64,000 nt of DNA from Acheta domesticus (Eukaryota; Arthropoda; Insecta; Orthoptera; Gryllidae): the NCBI GenBank assembly GCA_031308135.1, contig JAHLJT010000631.1, forward strand, positions 213,789,065-213,853,064. The letters run 5' to 3'. The notes under the pieces are model-generated. The model ran no database searches. It was not told where the DNA came from and saw only the letters and a list, made by a program, of their open reading frames with translations. This document shows, piece by piece, positions 11,363-25,200 of the stretch. A program made the position numbers and the translations under genes. The stretch's first letter is position 1; the number at the start of each line of letters is the position of its first letter.

Positions 11363-14300
11363 CGTAGATTGCGTGGAGGTTGATGTAATTCCCATATACC
11401 TGTGTTTGTCGGATCGGAATTACATTGAACTCTTGGCTTTATTTGTAAGAAAATCAAATTATGCTTAATTTAATGCGTAATGAGGTTTCGCAGATATAGC
11501 TACATGTAAACGATCGATGATAGCTGATACTAATTTTGACAGTATGAACGGAAAGAAATAATGAAATTCTGAAAAGTAATTCTGAGCTCATTCCTATTTG
11601 AAAACGTTTGAAAATCTGAGATATATGAAATCATTTGAAGTAGAAAATATACCTTATGGAAAAGTTCACGGAGTACGGATTGTTCCGATAAATTCAACAT
11701 AAGAATTTTTTGAAAAATAAAAATTGTTTTAATATAATGAAATTAAAGTAAAGATGCTCTATTCGTACAGAAGCTTCAAGACAAAAACTTGGAGATTTTT
11801 TATAAAATTTTCTTTTCAAATTTTTAGAAAATTGCCAGATGATTCAAAATTACGTTGAAGCTAGTAATGTCCTAAACGAGCTGTATATGAAACAATTTAA
11901 AGGGCTAATATTGGAGAATACATTGCATAATGAAAGTGATCCATAACTTCAGAGATGAAGCTCCAGGACAGATTCAGAAAAATAAAACTTAGGCAATTTT
12001 CGAAAATTCTGAGGTTTTAATCAATATCGAGACGTGTGCCATGTTCAGTTCAATTATCATAGGTGCACTTTCCTCCATTCGACCAAATACTGTCAAGAAA
12101 AATATGATTCGATGTTGAGAATATTTTGAAAATATCCTAATGACATTTGCTAGCAGCTAAGCTACCGGCGGCGAAACCTCACCATCAACATAATTTGCAG
12201 CATAGTTGTCCAGGAGATTCTATTTTTCGAATCCCGAAGCGATACAGGCGGATTTTTGGCACTAGCTCTATAGCTGTTTCGAACTCATCCACTGTCTGGA
12301 GGAGAATTTTAGCGTTCGCGTGCTCAACTCGATAGTTTTGCTTATCAATGTCAGACACACGCTGAAGCAGTGTCCTAACAAACAGGCCACAAACAGCACG
12401 CGGTCTTTTCTTCCTTATCCTTGTCTTCTCTTTCCTTACATACATACACACAGCACGAGAGATCAGTTGGAAGCTTAGAGATTCGACAATGATAAGATAA
12501 GAGTACAACTAACACTTTTCCCAGGAAAGAGTAAGTAGTTCTTGAGAGGTGAAGAATACGACACACTTAACTTGACTCATGCACGGAGCTCAGCTCTGAA
12601 GACTGAACTGTAAACTCCATGCACACTTGTGGGCATTTCTTAATTATTAACTTGACTCATGCATATCTCATATCCAGAAGAGATCCAAATTTATGAGATC
12701 AATGTCAGATGATTCATACTGTGCATCATATTTATGGGTACTCGGAATAAGGAAAAAAAAAGAAAAAAATTACAGGATCCAAGTACACCCGAAGAAATAT
12801 TAAGAAGAAAAGTAGCACGAACCAAGTACGTTTTGTGTTTAAAACGTATAAATAAATTTAACACCATATAAATTTTGGGAAATGTGACATTGGGCACTTA
12901 TTCAAGTTTAATAAACTGTTAATGCATATGTATATTAAATTAGATCATTGTCAGTGGAAAATAATCTGATTATAGGTTTCCTGTAATAATAGGTCACTGA
13001 AGTCGCTAACACCTAGGACAGGAAAATGACCGTATTCATTTTAATTAAATTGAAATTGAAACGACAGAAATAAAAATTACACTTACAACATGACTTAGTA
13101 CATAATACACATTTTCATCCTTACATCTGCATATAAACTCCAAATTGATCAGGCATGAATTTTAATTTTATACATAACTTCTGTCCCATTTTTCCCTTTT
13201 AAATAGTCATTCACGTTCAATAAAAAATTACCATGTCACATTTACATATTTTCATTTTTATTAAAATATACAACTTTCTTTATATAAATATATTTACATT
13301 TTAAATATATATTTAATATATAATATTTAAATATATATAATTATATTTTAAATATATATTTCAATATATAATTTATAATAATTTAAAATAATTTTAAACT
13401 ATATTTTTAATAATAATTTATTTAATGTAATGTCTTGATGTTTTCATTAAACGTGATTGAAAGATGAAGAGGAAAAACTAGAACAGACGTAATTAAGTGT
13501 AAAATGTATTAAAATCGTCAGAATAGTATAAATAAACATGCATTTTAATCGTATTTATCACAAGAAATAAAGTTCGTGAATATCCATACAGGGTCGTGCA
13601 ATTGATGAGTAGGGCACTTTTCGTTTGCCGATAAATGAGGACAATTATACTACAAATAGTATGTGTACGCTACTGAACTCTACGGGAACTATCTTCTAAC
13701 GGCGGGACGCACGCAAAACTCGTAAACAACGGGGCGGTAGCACTTGGTCGCGGAAGCTTGATCGGCAGCGCGTTTAAATAGCCAGAACTCCACACTCCGC
13801 AGTCCCGGCAATGTATAATAATTAATGTGTAGAAGCAAATGCACTGTGCAACAGCGAAGCTGAATTGAGCCTCCAAGCGCGTTAGCTAATGGGCGATGCA
13901 CTGGGTGACAAATGTGTCCAAGTCGAACAAGTTCATTAATTACTGCGACCACGCCCCCAACCCTAGAAATACGCGGGGCTCTGCAGCGCTGGTTGCGTGA
14001 AGCCAGAAGTAGACTTCTCGCTATTGTTAGAGTAGTAGTAATTTCAAGTTGAAGCATGTGATTACTTCAACCATTCAGTTCCGCTTCCGAAAGTGAAAAT
14101 TAAGTTCAACGATGACATGACTAATGATACTTGGAAATGCTCCTTGGGAACGACGCTAAATTTGACGAGTCTGAGCAAACGCGTGAATTTCTGTGTACGC
14201 GCGAATATATTACGTTTTCGTGCAAATATGGATGTATACAATATAATTTCAACGAGAACAGCAACCATGTTTAAAAGACAGCTTCAACAAATCTTTCAAA

Positions 14301-14518
14301 TAATCGAAGAACTCATGATATTCACTCTCTTTTTTCTTACCAATTTATAGGAAAATGTATAATTTCTAACACATTTCAAATTCGGTTGCGAATACAAGAG
14401 GGAAAATAACCATAAATATTAATATTAAAATTAATCTGAGATGTCTATTGAATGAAGAGCCGAGAGATGCATAAGAAAAAAAAGTTTCCCGTCAAATCTT
14501 TAAACATTAAAAAAAAAT
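11361..14518. other. No confident gene; one unidentified minus-strand frame
   Basis: A 107-residue minus frame at 12185-12508 has mixed composition (KILLQTVDEFETAIELVPKI) but I cannot assign it. 13260-13420 is a run of TATATTTAA-type sequence. 13690-13990 is GC-richer without a clear exon. Confidence 0.45.
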
Positions 14519-15249
14519 TTTAATTTATTTTCTTCCCGTTCGATTTTCGTCTTTCGGGGATTTTGACGGGCACAATGAATACAATGAATTTACGGGGCCA
14601 TCCTAAGGCAAATGTGGGTCACGGCGCAACCCTTCACTGTTTTTAAAATTTCATATTTGAATAACTTGACTAACGGAAGATTTGCCTTTATTATCTAGAA
14701 GTAGAGGGAGGATGTTTGTGAGGAAAAGTATATTCCAAGGATGCCGACAAATGCTGCACTCACACGGAAATATAGTGGCTACTTATTTATGTCATTCGTT
14801 TCATACAGTCTGAACTTCTTAACCTTTGGTGATACGATCGGCATGGGTGTTTGCCTTCCACATGAGTCGTGAGTTTTTATCTGCAAGGTATTGACACTGA
14901 CAATTTTTTACTGCAGTCTCAGAAACATATTAATTAAATTTCTTTCCGAAATTTTCACTACCCGAGCCGACATTACATGATTAATCACCACATCGTTCGC
15001 ACACTTATATCAGCAGAAAAATGCTTTCTTTTAAATTTATTTTCTTCCCGTTCGACTTTCGTCTTTCGGGGATTTTGATGGGAACAATGTTACATACAAT
15101 GAATTTACGGGGCCATCCTAAGGCAAATGCGGGTCACGGTGCAACCCTTCACTGTTTTCAAAATTTCATATTTGAATAACTTGACTAACGGAAGATTTAC
15201 CTTTATTATCTAGAAGTGGAGGGAGAGTGTTTGTGAGGAAAAGGGGAAA
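14519..15249 (+). repeat. Two direct copies of a ~215-bp sequence about 520 bp apart
   Basis: Copy 1 (about 14519-14735) and copy 2 (about 15037-15249) share TTTATTTTCTTCCCGTTCGA, ACGGGGCCATCCTAAGGCAA and AACTTGACTAACGGAAGATT with scattered substitutions. Function and class unknown. Confidence 0.8.
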
Positions 15250-15504
15250 ATGATTTTATGAATCAGGGTGGGCGAAAGAGATCTTTGGGGAATCTGGATC
15301 TAATGCGTGAAGGATAATGTGATAAATGCTCCATGTCAGGGGGAATCCCTGTGAAGACTTTGTAATTTACATATTTTTTCCTTGATCCCTAATGCAGTTT
15401 TGCTGTTTCTTTGTGCTAGCGTGTTCTCTACATCGAAGAGTAGTAACCACCTCTCTTCCGCTGGCACTACAACTTTCGGTAATCACAAGAACACATACAC
15501 CACT

Positions 15505-15745
15505 ATTTAGAACTATTTAATTGCTACTTAATTACGCAAAAAATATTTTTTGCTCTTCAAACTTCCGAGTAATTAAGTGTGAGCTGGTGGAATATTCAGC
15601 TGGCACACAATCGATTTCCACGAAAACAAATATGCCATCTTGTAGAACGATTTAATTCCTAATTAATTACGCAAAAATTAACTTTTTGCACTTCAAACGT
15701 CCGAGAAATTGTGAGCTGGTGGGATATTCAGCTGGCACACCAAAA
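15505..15745 (+). repeat. Adjacent direct repeat of ~100 bp
   Basis: Two units share TTAATTACGCAAAAA, CTTCAAAC.TCCGAG and TGAGCTGGTGG.ATATTCAGC. They start near 15510 and 15650 and lie just downstream of the larger duplication. Confidence 0.72.
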
Positions 15746-15842
15746 TCGGTTACTACAAAAACAAGTATGCCACCATTGAACCATTTTCTTACAATTAATT
15801 TATCAGAGTTGATCACTCGCACATTGATTGTTCCTTACAGTT

Positions 15843-16092
15843 ATACCACAATTTTTCTTTGTCGCTCAAGACCACTCAAATCCCATCTTCGCGATGGAAT
15901 ATGTCAGGGTATTTCACATCTTTCTCAGTCGTTCCGCTAGATTTCACATAATAGCGGCCTATCAAGCAGTGCTTGCGATCATGCGACTTCTACCGGCAAG
16001 ACCGAGAAAGACGCGAAATGCCGTGACATATTCCGTCGCGAAGATGGGATTCGAGTGGCTTTGAGGGGTAAAGTTAGAGAAATCGCAGTATA
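15843..16092. mobile_element. Palindromic MITE family, copy 1
   Basis: A 250-bp hairpin whose arms contain AAATCCCATCTTCGCGATGG and its complement, plus GGCATTTCG-like segments. The outer ends have diverged (left ATACCACAATTTTTC, right complement ATACTGCGATTTCTC). It is homologous to copies at 58159-58413 and 63442-63676. Confidence 0.78.
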
Positions 16093-18230
16093 GAGCAAAA
16101 GAAATACTGTAAGTTGTGATTTAATAAGTTATAAACAGAGAATGCATTTATAATAGCATTGTGAAATTTGTGGGAATGAGAAGAAGTAATGTTTTAGTTG
16201 TGTATTGTAGTGTATTATAGCGGTGTACTGTAGTGTGTGAGTATGAGGAAAAGGTGTACATTTATGGATGTCTGAATCGGTATTTGGGGAATCGGGAATT
16301 ACTTCTACTAGTAAATGTGTAAGATGAGCCAAGATTAAAAGTAGTTTTATGTGGAAAGTATCGAAGAAATTTGAACATTTTTGATTAAGTAATTTTATCA
16401 AGTCTGTAATGTTTTCTAAAGTTGGTTCATAATGTTATTGATTATTTGAAATGACCTATGGAACTTGTAGTCTCTTAACCTCTTGAAACGAGATTTTTCA
16501 TTTGAACATTCTCTTTAGTCATTCCATTCACGTATTCATCATCACATCATCTACACAAGGTAACTAAAACCGAGTTGAACCACCTTGTGGGATATTTAGA
16601 ACATTTGAATACTAAATCAGAACATCTACTTTATCAACTTCATCAGTGGGTATGACTCGTCGAAAAGTAAAGGGGCTCCATGTTTACAGGTCACCAAAAG
16701 TCTTCAGAAAAATATTTTGATATAAAGAATAATATTGTGCTCGAAATAAAACTAGGAGGACTAATTAATGAACATATGTATACTTAAGTCAGGGCTGATC
16801 TTAGATTCTGAGCCTAGAAGTCCTATTACTACAAATTTGTTTGGCCACCTGCACCTGTAGACTAAGCAGTAATTTTAAAATGGGCACAACAAAGTATGAG
16901 ATACCATCTAAATTTTAACAATTACAATTATTTTTAAATTTCCAAATATTTTCTTGAATTCATGATGGTTGCAACCCTACTTGAATTTCGATAAGACGAT
17001 ACAAGGAGACCCGATGCTTCTTTCGCTTGGGGACAGTGAGGATAATATTTCTCACTTCAAAAATTAAATATTACCTCTTCGAAAGCATTTGAATGTAGAA
17101 GAGAAAAAAATGTTTCAGTCATTGGTTAATGTCAATAAAATTTTGCTTTCTCCTTCTCATAGCAAATGAGGAATTCTGAAAAAATTGTAAATACCTTGGT
17201 TGATGAAATTTGTAAAAACTGTGGACTTATGTTTAGATTACAAAATAATCAAAGAATAAATATGGTTAAAATGAAAGAAGGTATGTTAATAGGTCTTGAA
17301 ATTTAAGAAATGATTTTCGATAATCATTTTGTGGAACTTTTATCTAAGGAAGGAGAAAATTGTAAGAGGATCATGTAGAACACAAACCTTCAATTTTGTC
17401 GTTTGCCAAAAAACGTGAAAAATGTAGCAATATGTTAATGGCTTTTCATGAAGTGGAATGCAACATATCCTTACAATTAACTTTCATCGCTCCTATTTAT
17501 CTTCTTATCTATCTCCTTATTTATCTTCTTCTTCTTCGTCTTCTTCTTCTTCTTCTTCTTCTTCTTCAGAAAATTGCTGTGCATTTTCAGATGAACACAG
17601 TAAACGCTTTCATCTATTTAAGTATTGGAAAGTCGAAGTGAAGGAATCTTGAATACGTCCATGATAGCTGACAATTGCTGGACATTACTCATGGATTCAC
17701 GTGAGATCGGTTAGAGACGAAATGTCTAGGTAAATCATTTGTAATGCAAGTAAGTTCTAAATAATTCTAACAGACGGAGGAAATACGATTTATAATATTT
17801 TTACGAATTAAAGTTGTACAAAAACAAGGCAAAAGGAGAACATCAATATGAATACACCTTACAGTTAGGTGTGAGCATTTTCTATAATCTTTGCATATCG
17901 TATTAATTTGTGTATTGTATATTTATATTGAGATTGGCTTCATGCCTTGTTTTTTATACAATAGTCCTGAGGATGGAACTAAAATATTCCGAAACGCGGC
18001 AAACTAGTTGTTTATTTACTTCTACTCCGACCGAATCTCGTGAACTACATCCCTCATGACATCAAGATCGTGAATTCTACAATGGATAACTATTATTTTA
18101 AAACAATATCAATAATGATAATAAAATCAATAATAATAGCATTAACTCAACATTTTACGGCTTTCGTGGACAGATATTTTAAAAAAATACACTTTTTATC
18201 CTGCGTGATTTCTTGACCTCGTTGATTAAT
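16093..18230. other. No gene recognised; (CTT)n microsatellite
   Basis: (CTT)n spans about 17525-17566. A GAGGATGGAACT...CCGAAACGCGG motif near 17968 is typical of arthropod interspersed-repeat ends. Confidence 0.5.
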
Positions 18231-18461
18231 AGTATGAAATTCTCTTGAGTTTCGGTCAGTGAAAAAAACAATTTAAAAGCCAGGAAAATGAAAGCTAGGA
18301 AGTGCAGGAAGAAAAATATGGGAAGGAAGAGTCGTGAAAATGTTCGATAGGTCCGAGAGATATGAAGTAAAAATGCCCTGATGAAGATTTAATAAAAGGT
18401 GAAACGTTGGCAATTTAAATTATGATTTATTACTTACCGAAACTCAAGAAAATTTCATACT
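18231..18461. mobile_element. Short inverted-repeat element
   Basis: AGTATGAAATTCTCTTGAG at 18231 and the complementary sequence ending at 18461 (CTCAAGAAAATTTCATACT) form about 26-bp terminal repeats. The interior contains CTGATGAAGATTT...GGTGAAACG, a motif common in arthropod interspersed repeats. Unclassified. Confidence 0.6.
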
Positions 18462-21164
18462 ACACTTTTTAACATCACTACACTCCTCTTCCCTTCTTCT
18501 CTATTGCATACTTCTGGGGGTACTGGTATCAGAGCCGTTTTAACAGCATTGGTGGCCTTGGGCCTAGGTTAATTTGAGAGCCCCCTATTCTTTCTTTCAC
18601 TGATCTCCACCCCACCCCCCCAATTTCGAGGCTGAAATCCTATCAATTCGCATTGTATTTTTATTTTTTTAAAAATATTTGACAGTATTTCTTAGCGTTT
18701 TAATGTAACATTATTCACATACAGCATTTAAATCTATATGTATAAGTATTGTAATGATTCAGGATCAGTTACAGTTGATTTACTATGAATTACGGCAATT
18801 TTAAGTTATTCAATAAAGAACAGACTATAGCAAAATGAGGACAATATGTGATGAATAGGGTATAGAAAAAACAAAAGATAGCCGCATTGCGTGAGAACAA
18901 TACTTTTAGTTTATTAAAACGCGCAGAAATAAACATAATTGAACATGACAATTAAATGGCCATTGATTTAAGAAGAATTACAGTGTTTGTTTCATCGAAA
19001 TCGAACCACGGGTTGTGTAATTAGAACAGTTTTAATAAAATGCATAAGTGAGCTTCAACGCCATGTACGGGAAAAATAAACATTTTCAAGATTTTAAGTG
19101 AAACCCGTAAATTGAGCCGTAATGGTAATTACAAATCGGTGTATCTGAATTGCGGCAAATTTATTAAAATAGTAAAAGATTTGCAGGAGGCCGTAGAAGT
19201 TTATTTTTCATAATTTTCATGTTACAAAACGACAAGGGAGAACAATTGACGTGTAAAAGCACAAGAACGTGAGATAAAAATAAGCGTTTTTCGAAAATGT
19301 GTGTTTTGGAACCTAAAGTGAGACATTGAAATCGAATGGCAATTTTTGAAAACTGTGGGAGAGTTATAATGTGAAAATTGCGGAAAATGAGAATTTTTCT
19401 TGGTGTGGTGATAATTAACAAGAATGGCAGCGGCAGTGGTTTTTTTTGATCGAAACTATATAATCTACGGAACACAACAATGAGAGGAGCAGAATAGTAG
19501 TATGCGTTGTGACGTGTAGCCGCATGTAAAAAATTTATGTGAGAGAACGTGTTCGTGTTTGAACTTTAAGTTTTGAAGTTGAATTTGTTTTAACAAATTT
19601 TAGTTAGAAATCAATGTTAAGTTGGAAGTGTCGATATTTTGAAAATGTGGCAGTGCGCAAATTTCAAAGTTTAGATTTTTGCGATAAAATAGAGATCGCG
19701 TCAATGGTGATTCTAGTGTACAAACTGAGTCGATTCGCCGCGGACGGAGCGCGACGTATATTAGAGGATTGCTTATGATTGGAACCCAACGACTACGGGG
19801 AACGCGTGATAACGTGCACGTCCATGCAGTGATCGCGTATGCTGGGGGGAAGTGGTTCGAAGCCCAGGAGATGTGATGTGGTGTCTGGACGTCTAGCAGA
19901 CGACAGCAGCAGAAAAAGGGAAGTGTAAGCGTTTTTTTTCACCATAGAGAATTTCTAGTCAATACGTCAATAATTATCCGAGATCAAAAATGGTTTGTAG
20001 TAATCGATAATGAATGGCCGTGAAAAAACATTGAAATATTAAAATGTGCAGAAATTTCAATAGTATTCAAATGTAATTCAGGAATTTTTTAAAATAATAG
20101 ATTTATATTTATCAGAATAAACTCTAGAAAAATTAATTCAATTTTAAAAGAAATCACGTGCAAAAATAAGAAGAAAGGAATTCCAAGGAGAAATGGTTAT
20201 TGTTGTGTATATATTTTGATGGTTGGTATATTTGTTTTGTCAGTGTGATATATATGTTTCAGGATTTGTTTTATGTGTATTGTGTGTAAGTGATGGGCTG
20301 GTTTAAATGCAGATTACAACAAGTGGATGCCAAAAGGAAAATATTCTATTGGTGAATAAATTAAATGTCTGAAGGCGAGGCTGCCGACCGAGGTTTTTGC
20401 TCTCTCACACTAATGTGTCATTATTTCAGTAGTTAGGAACCTGGATGCACTGCAGATTTAAGCTACAATTTATGGCTTTCCGTACGGAACCGGTCACGAC
20501 TCACCTTGGAAACAAGTTTTCTGTAATTGTGTATTATATTTTTTTCAGAAAATCGGGCATTTTAAATTATTTGAAAAGTAAATACGTTTTGGGCGTTGTG
20601 TGTGTCTGTATACCGGAATGGAAGTTGGGCAACCGTGCGTTCATGTTTTATGTTGTGTTTTGACGAGTTGATTGGTAAATAAATTAAGTAAGCATAGCCG
20701 GTGCGAAAGGGAAACGCCCGTATTGCAACTCGCGCACGCACACGCATGGCATTGCGATAAATATTTGATGGTGAGAAAGGAGCAGGTAGGGAAACCGATG
20801 ACAGAATGTAAGAAAAACAGTTTGTTAATTACATTCAAAAAGAAAACAAAGTAGCTAAATTTTTTATTGAATTGTACAGTATAAAATTGAAACGCATCAA
20901 CAAGCAACATTGCTTATTATAAATATTACCCAATGATACGCGACACATCAGTTCGTTATGCCAATTTTTTCCGTATAGTTTAATCATACATCAGTTTTTA
21001 TACTTTTTTATTTTATTTTTTGGAAAATTTAATATTAAATATTTTTTTGAAATTATGGGGGGGGGCTTGAACATGGGGGCCCTGGGTCCGGGCCCTTCGA
21101 GCCCGTACGTTAACACGGCTCTGGCTGATATCGAAATATACCTTGAAAACCCTAACTTCTCCCC
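18462..21164. other. No gene recognised upstream of GNBP
   Basis: Mostly AT-rich. CpG-rich patches near 19730-19900 could be regulatory or an untranslated exon, but nothing in the sequence decides it. Confidence 0.45.
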
Positions 21165-22126
21165 CTGCGATATTTTCGTGGAGTCCTGTGCGTCGCGCGC
21201 CACCTGCACTCTTCCCTCCCGGAGTGCGTCACTGGGGGAATAACCCGCGCGAGAGAGCGACGGCGGCGCGGCGGCGAGGCGCTTTCCGGGAACGGGCGCT
21301 CCTCGGCGACGTTGCCGCGAAGGACGCACTTCCTTCAGCGCGAGGCGCGATTCGGTGCCGCCGCACAGTGCTACGAACACCGAGGCCAACACAAATAACG
21401 TGGATTCAGCAGTTAAAATTGAACAAGACAAAATATCAAATGATAGCAGAATTTTAGTATTGTTTTGTGGGAAGAAGAGTTGGTGCTTAAAAGGTACTAG
21501 AATTACAAAATATTTAAATCATCAAGGAAGTAAAAAGACACACATTACTTTAGAAACTCTGTAACAAGTGGTGTCAGTATATTTACTAAAATAAACTGGC
21601 AAAACATTACTACTGATAAAAAATAACTATTGCTTAATGAATGATATTAAAATTGTGTTGTTTTAAGTTTATAAAAATTTTTAAGTTTATAATAAACGGA
21701 AGTACACACTTCAGATACAGAAACAGAGATACTATGAGAGAGGTTATGTTTCACCGACTGGGAAAGTTTCCAAATTATTATGAAATATCTATCACCGTGA
21801 ATCATCTTCAAAAAACAGTACGCTCTTGATACTTGTGTAGATGGAGCGTATAAAACTTTCCTTAGTTCTTTCTTCTTGATCTCGAAATACACATATTTGT
21901 TACATATTTCGCGTCGTCAAAAGAAACTTCCGTGAAATCCCCACTCCCAATCTTTGCCGCGTTCAGGCGGCGTGTGCCCACTGCTCCCCGCGGCGGAGAT
22001 CCCGGCCAAGTGGTCTTCGCGGCGCTTCGTGGCGCGAGTGGAGGCGAGCCGAGCAGCCGGCCGCCCTTGGCCGCACCGCCGCCGCGGCCGCGAGGTCAGT
22101 GCGCGTGCCGACGCGAAGCGAGCAGC
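21165..22126 (+). promoter_or_regulatory. GNBP 5' flank (duplicated at 60777-61848)
   Basis: The flank of exon 1 has a GC-rich, CpG-rich block at about 21180-21380, an AT-rich stretch, and a second GC-rich block at 21950-22126 that probably includes the 5' UTR. All three parts are recognisable in the same order upstream of the second exon 1. The transcription start cannot be placed from sequence alone. Confidence 0.5.
21760..21771 (+). promoter_or_regulatory. Candidate NF-kappaB/Relish-type site
   Basis: The string GGGAAAGTTTCC lies 356 bases upstream of the GNBP ATG and contains an 11-base perfect palindrome (GGAAAGTTTCC). It resembles insect kappaB sites with a GGGAAA half. The aligned position in the second copy (61480-61492) is changed in the left half. 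A single short match could be chance. Confidence 0.3.
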
Positions 22127-22268
22127 ATGTGTGCGCCGGCGGCGCTGCTTTTGTTGTGGTGCGTGTGCGCGACGTCGTTCGGAGGGACGAGCGGCGACGT
22201 CACCAAATCCTCGGCGCCCATCGTCGTCCAGGCCCTCAACCCAACGGGCCTCCGCATCTCCGTGCCAG
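22127..22268 (+). CDS. GNBP: GNBP exon 1: signal peptide and start of CBM39
   Basis: The ATG at 22127 opens a hydrophobic leader (AALLLLWCVCATSF), then the first CBM39 strand (IVVQALNPTGLRISVP). The donor is CAG|GTGCGG after a phase-1 break. The longer upstream reading frame was not used because only this ATG is followed at once by a signal peptide. The exon is very GC-rich and has an identical-length copy at 61849-61990. Confidence 0.9.
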
Positions 22269-25200
22269 GTGCGGCCCCGCCCCCGCTGAATTACCAGTGA
22301 TTCGTGTTTTCCTTCTTTGCAGCTTGTTGTGATCGTTTTGTGAATATTCTTGCGAGTTACGTCTTCCATGATGGTGTATAAAATACAGTCGTAGCATCTT
22401 CAATGCAATATTTTTTTCAACAAAAATTCTGGAACTACGATCTCTAGATGTCGGAAAATCTCTATTATAAATGAGGGGAATCAACAAAACCCTCAAAAAT
22501 AAATTCTGTGCACAAAAAAAGATGAGATACATTACATAATGGTTATTCATCATTTCACGGAAGTGAATAAATTCGCAAATTACGTAAGAATGTAATGTTG
22601 ATTTCTATCAAATTATTTACTGCAGCTTTTCTAAAGGAGTTTTCTCAGTTGCTGTAAGGTAGGGATTGGGTCCTTACGAAAGTATTAACATCTAATAAAT
22701 GTGTTCGTAATTACCTACTTCTTAAAAATAATTCTACAGTAGCCGGCATTTTCTTAATTTTTTTCAACGTGATTGGAAAAAATGTGGGCTTTGTCCTGAA
22801 GGTTTAAGCTTTAACTATTCACGTGTCAGTTCAAATAGCCTATTGCATCTTGAAAATGGTTTTAATTTGCATGACCAGAGAAAACCTGTCTAATTAAGGA
22901 TCCGTTATGCGTAGTCTATAGTTTTCGCCAGTGTTTCTAAATTAGAGAATTTTATTAAGCAAAACCTGTGCGTGTAGATTCTCCTGGCACCGATGTCGTC
23001 ATCATCAACGCTAATGTCAACATACCCATCGTCCAGAGAGAAACGGGGCAAGTGTCAGGGAGTGTTCTGGAGGCACGAAATGGGTTTTGGATGCTAGAAG
23101 CAAAGGATATAGCATTGAAGCCTGGCGATGTTGTGTTCTACTGGGTGTACACAGCGAAGGGTGATAACGGGGAACGCCGAGAAGGACACCAAGCGATTCA
23201 CGGTACTAGGCACTTTTTAAAATATTGGTACAAGCTGGTGCATGATTCCATGCGTTTTTATAAGATCATTTTGCATACGTAAACTCGTCATTTGCAGAAC
23301 TCTTAGAACCGAGTTGCCGCCCTTCTGCAACTACATACAACAATGGAAGGACTGCATGTGCTGGGCAATTGCTATTGGATGAGAATTTCAACTCTTTAAA
23401 CCTATCTCTTTGGAAACATAGAATACAATTTTCCGATGATCCGGTGAGTACGTCCGTTCTGTTGAAAACAATGTGTTGTCTTGAAGGAGCAAAAGAGTTG
23501 TTCGTAAATAAACGATTGTATTTACTATACATATTTTGTTTGCACTGAATTTTAAATTTATATTTCAATTCGTTGTATTCCATAATAAAAAACATTTTAA
23601 GCTAAATTCCTTTATGTTTAATTGTGATCCTTAGAAATATGTTTCATTATTTTGCTTCCGAATTTTCGAAAATATATCTCATTAAAAAGAATTATTCAAG
23701 ATATTAGATTCTTTAAAATACAAGAGGAAGATAAGTTTTAAAGGAGATACAGTTTTTGTGGTAATGAAATATCAGAGCATGCAAGAATAATTCGTGAGAG
23801 ATTACCGTATTCGTAATGTTAAATATGTTCATATGTTTCTGTGCACAGGACTTAGATTTTGCGACATATGTTGATAACCCGGAAAACAGTTTCGTACAAG
23901 ATGGAAAGCTTCACATCAAAGCAACTGTACTGAATGAAGATGAACTTCTTTTACCTACCAAACTGGAAAAGTAAGTGAAGAATACTTTTTTACCTTTAGG
24001 TTAAATGGAAAGTAAAACGATCGGAGCAGGGATTACAGAAATAATGTTGTATTCATTATGTCATCTGCTATATTAATGGCGTCTCAAGATACGACCGACC
24101 ACATTTGGTGCCAATCTGTCTTTTTACTGATCACACAAATGTGCCATAATAAACATAAAAGAAACCGCGTCTAAATGGTTGTTGCATAGTCATGCGCTAC
24201 TGCAAGTGTTTCTGCCAAAATTATATTGTGCCTTTTGTAAGATGCAGCTATTTCAGTCGTCAAGGTGTGGATACTAGAAAAACAACCAAGAAAATGCTTT
24301 ATCTTCTTAGTAAACGAAGGGAAAGTGCAAGTAAAATGTCGAATAACTAACGGAAAACTTTATAGACATTGTGGCGGTACTGGAGTTTGGAACATTAGAG
24401 ACTTTTCCCGACACTTTTTATGAATCTGTACTCTCCTTGCTGAATTTCACTTCATAGCTCATAGCTCGCAGTACATTTTTTTTTGCGAACACACCTTGGT
24501 TTTAGATTGCTAGTCTTTACGTTGTTTCCCATAATATTCGCTTCAAGGTAGAGTACAAGATTAAATGCTCAGGAAGTTTCTTCGGTATTTTCCATTCTAT
24601 TTCACGTATTACTCTGAGACAGTTCACTATACGTATCACATTTAATGGAAATATTTTGTACTCACGATTTACAGAACGCTTAGCATGATCGTAAATTAGT
24701 ATATCGTATATCCATATTGTATTTTTTCAAACAAAAAATATTCTTTCAAAACAGAAGCGTTTTTTAATACTTCGAAAACAGTAAATTAATAATAATATTA
24801 AAACTAATGAATACATTTAGATCTGTATTTCTGAACTGATCATTCTATTTTTTAATGTTTTCTTTTTGAATGTTTTTGCAACTTATATAATACATTTTTA
24901 TTGAACAGATGTGATATTTTTCTTAACTTATAGTCTCAATCTTCATTGAATCTACGTATTCATGTCTCTTTTTTTAGAATGAGTTGACTAGAGTACCCGT
25001 GCTAGAACTCGCGCATGCTGTACCCCACCCTATGCGTTATTTTTCCATTTCCGTATTAAGCCTGTAACATATATTTTTCTTCAAGACCCTCTTATCCTCT
25101 GTCACGTGTTCTGTATGTCACCTTGTAATTGATAACCATATAATACATCCTTGTCAATACATAAATATTCTTATTTAATTTTATTATCGAACAAAGAAGT

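Noticed and set aside
12185..12508. 107-residue minus-strand frame as a gene
   Set aside because: The composition looks protein-like, but no family, start context or splice partner was recognised, so it is left as unidentified.
22300..22330. TTCTTTGCAG at about 22313-22322 as an alternative acceptor for exon 2
   Set aside because: Downstream sequence (CTTGTTGTGATCG) does not continue the CBM39 domain, whereas 22978 does so in the correct phase.
21917..22369. 150-residue minus-strand frame opposite GNBP exon 1 (repeated at 61669-62091)
   Set aside because: It is the antisense shadow of the duplicated GC-rich exon and 5' flank. It is conserved only because the segment is duplicated.
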